64,000 nt of DNA from Clavaria fumosa (Eukaryota; Basidiomycota; Agaricomycetes; Agaricales; Clavariaceae): the NCBI GenBank assembly GCA_951802425.1, contig OX637804.1, positions 1,860,001-1,924,000 on the forward strand. Direction: 5' to 3'. Position numbers and translations under genes: made by a program. Positions 43,093 to 55,302 of this stretch are shown here, piece by piece. The notes beneath the pieces are model-generated. The model saw nothing but the letters and a program-made list of their open reading frames with translations. It was not told the DNA's origin and ran no database searches. Each line of letters starts with the position of its first letter. The stretch's first letter is position 1.

Positions 43093-44543
43093 ATGGTTAA
43101 TCCCGCAACACCGATATACCGTGCCATCTCTTATGGTATAAGCAATGATTTGACGCGCTGGGAATTCAATTGCTGGGTCTTTGATCCGGCGACCAGCAGC
43201 TTAATGGCCACCCTGGATCCCCACGTATCGGAAAATCCCACACACATTGTGTCTCTGGTCCGGGGGGAAGTGCCGTTCACTTGGAATAGGGCTTAGTGAG
43301 CATAGACCCGATTATGCAACTCTTCTTACCTTCATGTTGGTTATTATCTTGGCAGCGCATCTCAGGCGAACTCTGTCTACTCCTTAGAAGTTGATGAGAA
43401 ATGCAAATTTACAAAAGTGCTCCGCCATGATTACCCTTTACGTTACAAGGATTCCTTCGCTGCCATCACATCTGTACACTTCACTCCTCCTGTGACAGAA
43501 TTTCTCTTGACTGTGAACGTAAGAGACTCTGCCTCTGATTGCTCATCACATTGTTGATTCTTCTCTTCCCAACAGAAACACAAGTCGCTAAGTGGTAACG
43601 GCATTTCCGTGAACGAAACCGCAGAATTCTCCATCGCAGAGCATCTTCCATGGGACTGCCAAGAGTGCAATGACTCGGATGAGGTTTTTGGTGTGTTTTG
43701 GCCTGGGCCCCAGAATGGTGACGTGGCGTATATCCCTGTTAAGGAGAACGGCGTAAGCAGAAGACAACCAATCATTTGTATTGTTTAATGACTGATCTGC
43801 TGGTACCGTTTTAGAAAAATTACATCAAGCTTGAATGGAAATTTGGTGGTATGGCGAATGAGAACTGGGACAGAGGAGATCTCGTGGAACGTCGCCTAGC
43901 TTTTCACCGTACGTTCATTTCAGAGTTCCTCAGAACATTCGTTTACAAATGTGTGGCATACTCAGTGAGGGGCCCCTCGGCAACAGACTTGTTGTTCGCT
44001 TTGGACGTCGGTGAGAACAAGCTGCGGGTACTAGATATGCCGCCCTTGGGTCACCCTGGACGCAATTCTCCCGAGTTTGACCTTGCGAAAGTTGGATTTC
44101 CCACAAATGATTACCAGGCAAAGGATGTCGCCATTCCACCATTTTGGGCCGACCAGGATCGTTCTGTGGTATTTGTGACTTTCTCTGTCTCTGTATCACA
44201 AGAAATCGCCCCTCCGGGAATCGCCCCTCGGGACAGCCAAGAGCGCAGGGGGGAGATTGCCGTAATTGAATATAAGCCCGCCGACACATCATTCACATTA
44301 TTGCGACGACAGCCTTTCGCTACTACAAATGATATAGGTTTTATGAATTTCGACCGGAAGGGAAGGTATCTAGCCATTCCTCAAGCATTGTATACTTTGC
44401 AGAATGGGCAGCCCAACTGGAGCAACAATATTCTGGAAGTGTGGGACACAGGGATAATTCCAGGAAGGCCCTACGATGCATCAGCTCTAAAACTTGTTAT
44501 GTCAGTTCCTAGTTATGTTACGGACTGGGTCTGGCTTGACTAG
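43093..44543 (+). CDS. Orphan multi-exon protein of unknown function
   Basis: Exon 1 (43093-43295) begins MVNPATPIYRAISYG and joins in phase 2 to an exon starting 43356 (ASQANSVYSLEVDEK). Further exons carry HKSLSGNGISVNETAEF, PWDCQECNDSDEVFGVFWPG and a long last exon from 43,815 to the stop. That last exon contains repeated beta-strand-like segments (GEIAVIEYKPADTSFTLL; IGFMNFDRKGRYLAIPQ; NILEVWDTGIIPGRPYD) reminiscent of a beta-propeller, but no WD or Kelch signature is clear. Introns are short and canonical, and the coding quality is uniform, so the gene is probably real. No function is assigned. Confidence 0.65.
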
Positions 44544-45509
44544 TTATGACAATTGCACATTATATGATACTTACAGAACTTATAGTGGATTGGTCTGCCA
44601 TAACCATGTAGTGATATTGCCTACCATAACATATCTCCACTAGTTGTGAGCCTTAGGTAGACTTGGACTTCTCATGAAGACAATTCATAAACTGAATAGT
44701 AACCAATCACTTAATCTTGATTTCCTTATGTGTCTAAGTCACAGCTAAGCAAATTGAAGCATACCATTTAAGAGACAGCCTAACTTCAAGTTGGCACAAT
44801 CTGCATTGTGCACTTTGACAGTAAAACTTATCTCTGACTGTCTAGAGCGCTTGCAAGATCTGCCCTAAGGAGGTCAAGGCCATAACATAATCAAGTCACT
44901 GATTAAAAGTTGGCATACTGTTGCAGGTCAGGAAGTGGGCCAACCAGAAAGCCCAGAGAGCCACCACAACCACCCCATAAATAAAATGACAACCACAGTA
45001 CATCACACAACAAAACTCCTAGCCCCACTATAACCAGTCACCAAACCTCATAAAATTACTGTTCAACTGTGTCTTTGTCATTGCTACATATAAATGCCGA
45101 TCCAAATGATGAGGGCACAGGAGGAAGAGTGGGGAGGCTCAGCCTGATTTGGCTTGCAAAATCACACGTGACTTACTGCGGCTAAGGTGGTGAACGTAAG
45201 GTGCTGCTCGCCACTGCTCGTCGAGCGAGACAACGACGGGGAGAGCAACAAAATGCTGGCGAGTGGGCCATTTAGCTGCAGTATTCGTTCTTTGATATGA
45301 TAGAAACGCACGTTTGTACGTACATACGACAAACATCACACTGCTTTATGTAAAACAGGAGGAGGCCAATCGCCGCCAACACCTCGTCATCTTATCCTCA
45401 CCTCCTTCGTTTCGTTGCCCACCCAGCAACGACCGGCCTCTTTAGCATCCATTCAGCGACGACTAATTTCGTTTGCGCATTCCCCTCACACGAAACGCCC
45501 TGTTTCGTC
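44544..45509. other. AT-rich intergenic region
   Basis: This is clearly lower in GC than the surrounding genes, with no frame of interest. Pyrimidine-rich sequence from about 45,390 probably belongs to the promoter of the oxysterol-binding protein gene. Old, unrecognisable repeat remnants are possible. Confidence 0.45.
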
Positions 45510-47533
45510 ATGGCAGAACAATTCTCAACTGAACCTACCGCAGACCTCGATGTTGAAATGAACCCCGCAATAGACGAGGACGCACCTGGCCCTCCCATCT
45601 CAGTCCCAGACGCAGGGGAAGGCGGCAAGGTCAAAATGATAATTCAACTTGTTAAAAAGTGTCTCGGTGTCAAAGACGTTGTCGCGATGTGTGTGGTGTG
45701 ATCATCCTCTTCTCCTGTTAATCGGACTTCGAGCGCGTGCGGGGAATTTACGCGATTTGTTACAGGCGCTTATCCCTGCCGGCGTCTCTATTGGATCCAA
45801 TACCGAACCTGGAATATTGGCAGTATCTAGACCGACCCGATCTATTTGCTGCGTGAGTTTTACGTCTCGCACCGCTCACTTCCAAGTCACTTCCGATGCC
45901 GAAACCGATTATCAGGATAAATTTATCCGAGGATCCCTTCGAGCGCATGCTGGCAGTGCTCCGATTTAATTTCTCAAAGGATCTTAAATTCATAGTAAGC
46001 ACCCTCTCCCCGTCACTCTAGGGCGAGCAGAATTCTCATTATTGCATCCGGAATAGAAAGGAAGAGTGACCAAGCCCTATAATTCAACGTTGGGGGAGCA
46101 CTTCCGTGCGCACTGGGACATCTCCGTCCTCCGCTGCTCATACCCTGATCCCCTGGCCACCGTGACATGCTCAACCCCATCCATCTCCCGTACGCAGGGG
46201 CCTCTCCGCTCTCATTCTGACGTCTCCAGCATCGCGTCGGTGCCCAACAGCCTCCAGGCTAACGGCGACGTCAAAGCGCGCCTGTCGACGCTGAGCCTCG
46301 TAGACTCAAGAAACGGCGGCGACGCTGAGGCTGATGCGGACCCGAACACCCTCGAGCGCGTCCGGGTGGTCTTCCTCACCGAGCAGGTCTCGCATCATCC
46401 ACCGATATCATCCTACTACGCTTGCTGTCCCGCACGCTCCGTTGAACTCAAAGGTGTCGACCAGATCGCCGCCAAGATCTCGGGTGCGTCCCTCCGCGTC
46501 GCTCCCGGCCCGTCGAACAAGGGCATCTTTGTGTCCATTACAGGCGGACCGGGTGAAGGTGAAACCTACCAGATTACCCACCCTGTTGCAAACGTGAATG
46601 GCCTGTTGAGAGGTAGTTACTACGTCACTGTCAGTGAAAGCACCATCATCACCTGCAGAGGCGGCAAGCAGGGAGGGGCAGGTCGCACGCAATATAGGGC
46701 TGTCGTCGAGTACAAAGAGGAAGTGAGTAGCTTGCTCTCGTCATCGAAATACAACGGCTAACCGCGCAACTCACCAGTCCTGGCTCGGCAAAGCCCACTT
46801 CCTCGTCGATGGCGTCATCCACACCTACACAGAGGGCGAAACCGCACATGAAGAATGGTTTAAAGTCAAGCATGTCCCGCAAGACCGCGTCGTCGCAGTG
46901 TTCGATGGCTCCTGGCGCGAGCAGATCCGCTGGCGACCGGTGCACACGGGACTGTCATCCTCAGCGTCCTCCCCGCGGACGTCAGCTGTCGTGAGCGCTA
47001 CGCCGTCCTCAATATCCACCCTGTCACTCCCCGCAGTCCCTACCAAGCGTCTATCGCTCGCCACTGCTTCCTCCGCCTCTTCCTCTTCCTCCTCCGCCTC
47101 ATTTGCGTCTTCAACGCAGCTTAATCGACACAAGACGCTCATCGACCTGAACGTCTTGGAAGTAGTCCCGAAGTTGGTCAGGCCGCTGGAGAAGCAACAC
47201 GAGCGCGAGAGCAGACGGCTCTGGGACCCTGTCACCGCGCGCTTACAAAGGAAGGAGTTCGGCGACGCCACGAAGGAGAAGGTCAGGATAGAACAAAGGC
47301 AGAGGGACGAAGCCGCTGAAAGGAAGCGCAAGGGCGTCGAGTGAGACTATCATTTCCTCCTTTTCTCCTTCACTATCAGTTCTTCTCTCAACGCCATGCT
47401 TTCTAGATTTGTGCCGCGGTATTTCGAGAGGGATATTAGTTCTGGCATACCTACTTTAACTACAGAAGGATGGAAGGCGGTAGAGGAAGAGTTGGCAGAG
47501 GATGATAGCAACGGAACGGGAGAGTCACTCTAA
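45510..47533 (+). CDS. Oxysterol-binding protein-related lipid transfer protein (OSH-type)
   Basis: Cytosolic sterol/PI4P or phosphatidylserine/PI4P exchanger. The first exon (45510-45688) ends GVKDVVAM and joins to RLSLPASLLDPIPNLEYWQYLDRPDLFAA. Then come RMLAVLRFNFSKDLKF, VTKPYNSTLGEHFRAHWDI and the family signature EQVSHHPPISSYY. The core AAKISGASLRVAPGPSNKGIFVS is closest to short Osh6/Osh7-type proteins, and there is no PH or ankyrin domain. A Ser-rich stretch (47,060-47,110) interrupts the C-terminal half. The last exon, beginning FVPRYFERDISSG, is reached by a short intron with donor at about 47341, so the stop is at 47531-47533 and not at 47344. The exact subfamily is uncertain. Confidence 0.92.
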
Positions 47534-47627
47534 CTGGCTACAGAGGTGTCTTTTATACCGCATGGCATTTACTTCTACACACACTTTCGCCAAGGTGCAA
47601 GTGCTTGGCTATTACATGACAAAAAAG

Positions 47628-47713
47628 TGGTTCAACCCAGGATCGAACTGGGAACCTTCTGTGAGCGCACAAGACATGTGAGACAGAAATCATAACCATT
47701 AGACCATTGAACC
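47628..47713 (-). tRNA. tRNA-Val (anticodon CAC) with a 13-nt intron
   Basis: The reverse strand gives acceptor stem GGTTCAA pairing with TTGAACC, a D-arm TGGTCTAATGGTTATGA like yeast tRNA-Val, and T-arm CCCAG-TTCGATC-CTGGG. Anticodon stem TCTGT pairs with ACAGA. The loop has T33 followed by CAC, and a 13-nt intron fits the canonical site after position 37. Removing it leaves a 73-nt tRNA including discriminator A. It lies between the convergent oxysterol-binding and calcineurin genes. Confidence 0.92.
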
Positions 47714-47985
47714 GTCACACAAAGGTGCCTTGTGATTCCTGAAATCGTCATGACTCAGTCCAGAGCCTACACTGTCTCTCTCTTCAAACGAACATGAAGA
47801 CAACTGTCATTAATGTCATTTGCCGTGTCCCAAAGGTTACACCATTGTCACACAGCTATAGTACAACAACAACAACAAAAAATTGAGAGAAAGACCAAGG
47901 CGGAAGACAACCCCATTCACTTTACAGATGTTCCTCTTGAAGAGAAAAGTAAACACACAGGCTACACTACAGGAGTTGATGCTTC

Positions 47986-50626
47986 CTACTGAACATAGGT
48001 CGTCGGAGCTGTCGTAACCGACGGCGGACCGTGGTCCGATGTTGTCTCAGGCGTTTCCGAAAATACTTCTTGGATCAACGACATCGTATCTCCCAAGCTC
48101 CGCCTCCTTGTGCTTGGACTCGTCTTCGTCGTGCCCAGGCTCTGTGTCCGGCCGTGCCCACGCTTCCGTAGCGATGTCTCTCGCTCCAGCATGCTTGCTG
48201 TGCCAGCGATCGACGTCCCCGTCGCCGCTGCGGCGTCTTTCGGGGATGCAACCATCGAGCTCGACAAGATGGCCTGCCCCTCCTCCGATTCTGCGTCCAC
48301 CAATTGAGGAGGAAGGCGCTCGTTCTCGATGTCCGCACCGCGTCTGGCAAACGAGCTGTCAGAGACAAAAATCTAGCAAAGGTAAGAACATTCTTACGCG
48401 GCATCGAAGCTAGTAATCAAATCTTTGATCTCCTCTACACCCGAGGCCAAAGTGCCAGCGGATAATTGCACCGAGCCAGCAATATCTTTCAGCTCCGAGA
48501 CCTTCTCTGCATCCTCGCTGCAAAAGGATGTAAGTAATGTGAGAGACATCACGCAGAAGCAACCGCTTGTGAGGCCACTGACCGGAGGAGGGCGAATACC
48601 CTCGACATGCGCCCAACCATCATGATCTTGCTCTTCAAGGCTTGTACGCGCTCCGATGTTTCTGCACCGGACTCGGCGAACGCTAAATCTGCATCTTCTT
48701 CTTCCAGTTCTTCCTTCGTACAAGTGTTCAGAACGGAAACGAGCATATCAGTGACTGGTTGAGAAGAATGGCCAACATCAGTTCCGTACATTTGGGACAG
48801 CCAATCTAGAAACATACTTTTCTCGGCGACGAAAGGCAGACTCCATGTGAAGACATCCATGAAATTCGGAAGCCAGTAAGGATGTGGACTACAATTGAAT
48901 TGACGAATATTGACAACGTTGTTTTCGTACTTCATAACGGCCGCCTTGTTATTATATACGTCGAGGTAATTTGGTGCAGAGAAGATAGTCATCACTGATG
49001 GGAAGCTGCTGGTCTTCGTCTTGCGATAAACGCGGTACCTGAACAACATGTAGATTAGCTACCGTCAAAAGAAACGCGATTGGCATGGGCTTCACCCCGC
49101 ATCTTGGGCTTCATGTGCCCTGATAATTGAAAGGAGATTGTTGCGTTCGAGGAACTGGCATGCTGCTAAATAACTTTGGTGGACGAGAGCACGTGAGCCC
49201 AATGAAGGCGGTGAAGGCACGGCGATGTGACGACGTACGTGAAGAAGTAAGAACAGCCCCGGACGTGATTGTGGACAAAAGTCTCATTCGACTTTTCCTC
49301 TCCGAAACCCTCGATCGGGTCGGACCACAGGATGTCGCACATCAGACCATGTGTCGGAGGTTCCCGGAAGCGGTTGATCTATCGAAGACGGTTATTGCGA
49401 CCCCATAAAGCTCGGCCAGATCTACATACTCGTGCTATATCTTCCAATGTGTTCAGTTCAGGAGACAAGCCACCGTGAATACACAAAAACTGCTTATTCA
49501 TGACGGCGGCTAAGGGCAGGGCACAGAAAGATTCCATGACGGCGTCATAAATACGATCGCTGTATTTATGTTTACCTATTTCCCGCCAGAGTTAGCAGTT
49601 CTGGGAAGTAAGGGGTTAAGAAGCTAAAACCAAGCGAAAAACGAACATTCAAGTTTAAACGTAAAGTAATCCGTTAAGTGCCGGCATTCATGATTTCCGC
49701 GAAGAAGAAAGAGCGATTTCGGATACCAGATTTTCAGGGCCCATAGATAGAGCACACACTTCAATGAAAAGAACACAGAATTACCATCAAAGGCAAAGAA
49801 GTAGAACTGTGATCGAAAGGCGGTATGACGCACCTCAATGCTAAAATACCCACGATCGACGTAGTCGCCCATGAACAGGTATCGAGTTTCGGCAGGGTTT
49901 CCCCCGACTTCGAAGAGCTTCATGAGGTCAAACTGAACTTTACGATCCCATCGTCAGCGCTAACTGTCGCCGGTCCTTCGAAAGGAACACGACGACTTGC
50001 ATATTGTCCGTGGATATCACCACACACTGTTCGTCAGAATCGAAAAAACGAGCGCGCATCGTTATCAGCCTGCCAACTTCTCACTGCAGCGGACGAGATG
50101 GGAAATGGGGGAACGGAAGCGGGAGGAGGAAGGGGGCATTCTGTAGGGCTAATTCACCTGTGACGGGCGCGTCCACTTCCAGCAAGTTGGGCTCTTGGCG
50201 TAGAATACCCGCGGCCGTCTCTATGATCCACAAGGCCTGCTCCTCGCTGAGGCGGCCCTCGTGGAAGAAATGGTCCTTGAGGAAGTTGATGTTTGGCTTT
50301 TCCTGATCCCAGAACTCAGCGTCTGTGGGAACCCTGGTAGCCGGCGCCGAGACCTAACGACGGGTGGTTGAATCACGATGCATAGGTGAATATGTCAAGA
50401 GGGCAGACGGGGGAGGTATCATTCAGCGATACGGCAGATTATGATGGCAAAATCGCAGAGGAACACCCACGTCCTTGTTCACCCTTTCGCGCGTGTTCAG
50501 CACACGGCCGTCATCCGTCAAGTGCTGGCTGAAGTCGACGGTGGGGACTGGCGCCTTGTTATTGATCTGCGCAATTGCTCGCTGGATGTGGGCCTTCTTG
50601 CCGGTGGTAGTCGTTGAGGAGGCCAT
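47986..50626 (-). CDS. CNA1: Calcineurin A, Ca2+/calmodulin-dependent protein phosphatase catalytic subunit
   Basis: Serine/threonine phosphatase PP2B that dephosphorylates Crz1/NFAT-type factors in Ca2+ stress signalling. Start [19 protein letters not shown] at 50626. The phosphatase signature is present: metal ligands in CGDIHGQ (near 49,930-49,960) and [16 protein letters not shown], then HGGLSPE and [10 protein letters not shown] on interrupted exons, later [17 protein letters not shown]. The calcineurin B-binding helix region is [16 protein letters not shown]. The calmodulin-binding segment is [26 protein letters not shown] (about 48,600-48,660), followed by an autoinhibitory region. A Ser/Thr/Arg-rich tail ends APTTYVQ. 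Ten or more introns. Confidence 0.96.
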
Positions 50627-51558
50627 ATCCTCCTCGGTAAAGATACTGAGCTAGAGAACGGATGAGACGGATACTCGCCGGCGGCGGTATGAGATTACTA
50701 CGTTTGTTTGGACTTTGGTGACTGTGTGCAAGATTACTACCACAATAATACCATACTGTACATCTGTGCCAGCTCTGTCGGAAATGATAATAAGACCTAA
50801 TGCCAAAGGTTGACATCCTATTGCCATGATATAGGATGGGACGGTGACAAGCTTCATCAATTTCTAACAAGGCAGATTCAAGTTACAGTAATCAAGCAAC
50901 TTGAAACTGGGCATTTGATGCGGTTGGACATTCGGGCTCGTTTGTAGCGTAGCTCGTTTCACATGTAAGTAAAACCTTTTTGTCATTTACACCACCACTA
51001 ACATAATGCATGCTTGTCAAGAAAAGGTGTCAATGATAGGGACGTTGACTACAACTACAACACAATACACATCCATTCTCTGCTCTCCTCCCGCCAGCGG
51101 CAGGTAGAAGGGCTCATGATGGTCCACACAACCATCCGGAAAAAGACGTCTTCATCACCACAAGCCCGATCACTAAATTTCCCTCGTCGAATCCGATACT
51201 CCCTGAGCGAGTTACTTATCCCCGAGGAGGCGGGGGCGGAGGCGGCGGGGGCGTGTCCGTATACTCATCACAAGGTTCGCCTTCACTTCGCTCCGGCCAT
51301 TTGAAACAGGATTTTGAGGTAGTATGTAAGTATACATTATAGTTTATACTAAAAGTTCAAGGAAAGTGTATGACATTAGTTATGCTTGTCTCATCAGATG
51401 GTAGGCATACTCTGGCGTCTGAACTGTTACGTATGCGAGATAATGTGGTATACAACTGACCATGTGAGAAAATGGCATGTGTGAGCTCAATGCCATCACC
51501 ATCAACACAATGGAGAAACTAGTGTTGCCATGGTTTGGTTAATTTCGGTTAACTGATC
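50627..51558. other. Intergenic region upstream of calcineurin A
   Basis: This 930 bp contains no supported gene. It marks the change from the gene-rich part to the transposon cluster. A Gly/Ala-coding GGCGG run at 51,225-51,255 is low complexity. Confidence 0.5.
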
Positions 51559-51861
51559 TGTCAGACTTAGTCTCACGGTTCACACAACTTAACGTAAGGT
51601 CGATGATGATGATACTAACATAAGGGGAAAAGGGTACAAGTAAGAAAACGACGGGTATATATAGTGAACGGTTTGGGAGTTGCTGGCGTTCCCACACTCG
51701 GACCCCGTGCGTCACATGATGCGTCCAGGCCCGGGTCACGTGATTTCCCATTATGTAATCTACCACCCGTTCGGGTCACGTGACTCGTCCGCAAACTTCC
51801 CGCAACTCTTTTGCAATCCTTCCTTGGCCTTTCCAACCTGCTTATGTAAGCGATCCTGACA
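51559..51861 (-). repeat. 3' LTR of copy A
   Basis: About 303 bp, alignable along its length with the two copy B LTRs but clearly diverged. On the element strand it begins TGTCAGGATCGC and ends GTCTGACA. It includes a TATA-like TATATATA and three E-box-like hexamers (CACATG, CACGTG, CACGTG). Confidence 0.85.
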
Positions 51862-51887
51862 TCACCCCCCTCTTAAGGCTGGGCGTC

Positions 51888-54800
51888 TCAACCTGCCAAC
51901 TTTGCCTTGTCAGGGTATTGCTGGAAGAAGTCCTGGAGCAACAGTGCAACATTAGTGAGGTTGCGACGAGGTTCCCAGGTGTTCTCCTCTGCAGGGTATC
52001 CTAACCACTTCACCAAATACTTCACTCCCCATCCAACCTTCTTGACATCAAGAATTTCCTCCACCTCATACTCCAAGTGGTCGTTGTCAATTGTGGGGGG
52101 TGGGGGTGGAGGCAAGTTCTGGGAAGGGAAAGAGGGAGCAATATACGGGGTGAGTAGCAACTCATTGAAAACCCAGTGAATGCGCCATGCTCGGGGGAGC
52201 TTGAGTCGGTATGCTGCTGGTCCAACCTTCTCTTCGATAGTGAAGGGTCCAGCCCGCTTGTTGTCAAGCTTCTTGGATGGTCGATCCATTTTCAGGTTCC
52301 GGGTATCCAGCCAGACTAAGTCCCCCTTTGAGTATTCACAACTCAGGTGCTTTCCTTTATCATAGCTAGCCTTCATCGCATCTGCCGCCTTCCCCATTGC
52401 ATCCCTGGCTGCTCTTCGGGATTCCGTGAGCTTGGCCATCCACTTGTCTGCTGCAGGGTTCACTTCAGAAGGTGGCCGGATACCACCATTCCAAGGGTGC
52501 CGGCCATACTCCAGATAGAAAGGTGTGAATCCAGTGGCTGAGTGCTCATGGTTATTGAGCGCGAATTCGGCTGTGGATAGCCACTCTGCCCAATCATCCT
52601 GCAGATGGTCAACATAGGCCTGGAGATACACTTCAACCTCCTGATTGACCCGCTCTGTCTGTCCATCTGTTTGTGGGTGGAAGGCGGTGCTCAGGTTTGC
52701 CTTAACTCCAATCATCCCATAGAACTCCCTCATGAATCTGGACACAAATTGGGTTCCCCAGTCACTCACAACTTTCTGCGGGACTCCATGGTCGCAGAAG
52801 ACCTGGTCTCGAAGGATCCGAGCAGCACCAAGTCCTGTGAGGTCAAGGCCAATAGCTTCGATGAGAGTTCATTTTGTAAACTTGTCAACAATGACAAGGA
52901 TTGCATTGTGACCACGTGAGAGGGGGAAAGGCCCAACAATGTCCCAAGAGATGACTGCCCAGGGGCTCTCAGGGACAGGGTGTGGATGGAGCGGAGCAGC
53001 GTGCCTAGTACGATCAGGCTTGATTCGTTGGCATGTCTCGCATCCACCTGCATACCGATTGGAATCCTTCACCATGCCCACCCACCAGTAGGACCTCAGC
53101 AGAGCTGCCCTCAGTTTCCGTGGACCAGGGTGCCCTGCGATGGGGAGGTCATGCTCAAAGGTGAGCACTGCCTCACGTGCTTCTGGGGGCACCCAAGTGA
53201 TTTCTGCCTTCCACCAGAGTCCCATTCGATCTCTCGTCCACTCATCATCAAGCTCCTCTGGCTTCTGCACATATACCACGCTGTTTTTCTGGAGTAGCAT
53301 CTCCATCTCCGATGTGAATGATGTGCGGGTCTCAGCCTCTGGGAAGACCTGTACTGGTGCATCCTCCTCCACCATCTCTCCATAATCTGGCCTCTGTGAG
53401 AGTGCATCAGCTTTCGTGTTTGACTTCCCAGTACAGTACTTGATCTCAAAGTCAAAGCACTGGAGCTCTCCAACCCAATGGACCTGCCTCGGTTTCAACT
53501 TCTGGGGCTTCCGGAAGTACTGGAGGTTAGCATGGTCCATCCAGATTTCGATAGTCTCTTCCACCCCAATCAGGTAAGCCCGCCACTCGCGTAGTGCCCA
53601 GATTACCGCCAGGAACTCCTTGTCATACACATCGTAATTCTTCTCAGCTGCAGTGAGGGCTTTGGAGATGTAGTCTACAACTCTCCAAGTCCCATCCACC
53701 TGCTGCTGTGAGAGAACTCCTCCAGTCGCCAAGTTGCTCGCATCTGTTTCTACCTTCCATCTCCCTTTGTCTTGTAGTAGAGCCAAGACCGGGGCTGATA
53801 CTAGTGCCAGGCAGAGATCTTGGAAGGCTGCTTCCTCCTCCTCCTCCCATCTCCACAGGACTTTCCCTGTCAGCTGGAAGAGTGGTTTTGCCCGGGCAGA
53901 GAGGTTCAGGATGTGCCGGCGGAGGTAGTTCAGCATCCCATTGAATCTTTGTACCTCTTTCACATTTTTCGGTCTGGGCCAGTTACGGATCGCCGCACCT
54001 TTAGCTGGGTCATGCTCTAGACGGTTGTGGGAGATCTTCATCCCCAGGAAGAAAACCTCACTCTTCTTGAACTCACACTTGCTGAGTCTGAGACACAGGC
54101 CATTCTCCCCAAACTTCTTCAAGACCCAATCCATCCAATACCAATGTGTGGCCAAATCCTCTGCAAACACTATAACATCATCGACATAGGCTCAGACATG
54201 CCCCCCTGCAATCTCTTCTCTCAACACATGGTTCATGAAGCGCTGGAAGGTTGCAGGCGCATTCTGCAGCCCAAACCACATAACTGCTGGTTCGAAGAGT
54301 CCACGAGGCATTAGGAAAGCACAGCGGTGCTGATGTTCTGGCCAGACCTGCATCGATGGGAAACCTCCCTTTGCATCAATCTTGGAATAGATGGTCGCCC
54401 CCTTTAACACATCCACAGTGTCTCGTATGAGGGGGAGGGGGTACTTGTCTTTGATTAGATACGAGTTCAGCCTAGAGTAATCGATAATCGGCCGCAGCTT
54501 GTCCTTCTCACGTTTGAAGAAGAAGGGGCTCACATACGGGGACTTCGAAGGTCAGATTCGTCCAGAAGCTAGCTGCTCATCCACCCAGTGATTCATTTCC
54601 ACCATCTCTTCTCGCGTCAGAGAGTATAGCTTAGAGGAGAGGTGTCCAGGGTCTGTTTTAAACTCAATTTTGATATCAAAGTCAGGGTGGGAGCGGGGGA
54701 GCTCATCCCACTTTGCTTCACTAAAAACCAAAGGGTAGCAGCTGGGCCAATCAGGGGTAGGGCCAGTGTTGGGAAAACGGGTGTCCAGGATACTGGCTGA

Positions 54801-55000
54801 GGCCAGGGTACTCGCTTTTGGTGGAACTGAGGGTCGGACAGGGGACCGGTGGCTGTGTGGGGAGGAGGCACAGGTGTTGGGGCAGTGGGTGAGCCTTACT
54901 TCAGCTTTCACCCAGTCAATCTCTGGATTATGACGCTTTAGCCAATCATGCCCAAGGATCGCCATGTGGGACTGGGTCTTCCCTAGCAGGAAGTGGATCC
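51888..55000 (-). pseudogene. Copy A gag-pol remnant (protease end, RT, RNase H, integrase, chromodomain)
   Basis: Segments in order on the minus strand: gag-protease end with LGHDWLKRHNPEIDW; RT with FFFKREKDKLRPIIDYSRLN, DAKGGFPSMQ and the catalytic YVDD; RNase H (WKVETDASNLATGGVLSQQ); the integrase zinc region (C-x2-C in GGCETCQRIKP) and core (WDIVGPFP, STAFHPQTDGQTERVNQE); and a chromodomain near 51,900-52,080 (VKYLVKWLGYPAEENTWEP). In-frame TGA codons at 54552-54554, 54192-54194 and 52869-52871 interrupt it. At each, copy B has an arginine codon. The frame is otherwise continuous, so decay is by point mutation more than indels. Confidence 0.9.
54996..55000. repeat. Target-site duplication (left), GATCC
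   Basis: GATCC directly abuts the left LTR of copy B and recurs at 60605-60609 next to the right LTR. Copy B itself has the uninterrupted equivalent site (GTGGATCCGCTCC at about 58391), confirming that copy A was cut here. Confidence 0.9.
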
Positions 55001-55291
55001 TATCAGACTGGGTCTCACACAACTTAAGCGTAAGGTCATGACGACAATACTAAGATAAGGGGAAAAGAGTACAAAAAAGGAAAAGCGAAAGTACTTATAG
55101 CGAACGCTTCGGCACTTGCCGACTTTCCCACGCTCGGACCCTCGGATCACGTGATGCGCCCAGGCCCCAGGTCATGTGATCTTACATGATTACATAATCC
55201 GACCCAGCCACAGGTCATGTGACCTTCCAACAACCCTCCCCAGTTTCTCCACAACTGCACTTTGGGATGGCTTACATAAGCGATCCTAACA
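55001..55291 (-). repeat. 3' LTR of copy B (291 bp)
   Basis: Begins TATCAGACTGGG and ends GATCCTAACA on the plus strand. It differs from the other copy B LTR at two positions only, both CG here and TG there. It contains CACGTG at 55148-55153 and two CATGTG hexamers. Confidence 0.95.
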
Positions 55292-55302
55292 TCACCCCCC
55301 TC

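Larger units (their letters stand above)
51559..55000 (-). mobile_element. Chromovirus copy A, 3' part: Ty3/gypsy LTR retrotransposon, degenerate
   Basis: Minus-strand element. It runs from the end of gag-protease (right) through RT, RNase H, integrase and chromodomain to a 3' LTR (left). The purine tract AAGAGGGGGG lies directly next to the LTR on the element strand. The element is cut at 55000 by copy B and resumes at 60605. Three TGA stops break the polyprotein. The elevated C-to-T divergence from copy B suggests an older insertion. Confidence 0.92.

Noticed and set aside
47640..47713. Reading the tRNA as tRNA-Glu(CTC)
   Set aside because: That folding would put C at position 33 or leave a three-base variable loop; the Val(CAC) folding keeps U33 and a five-base variable loop.
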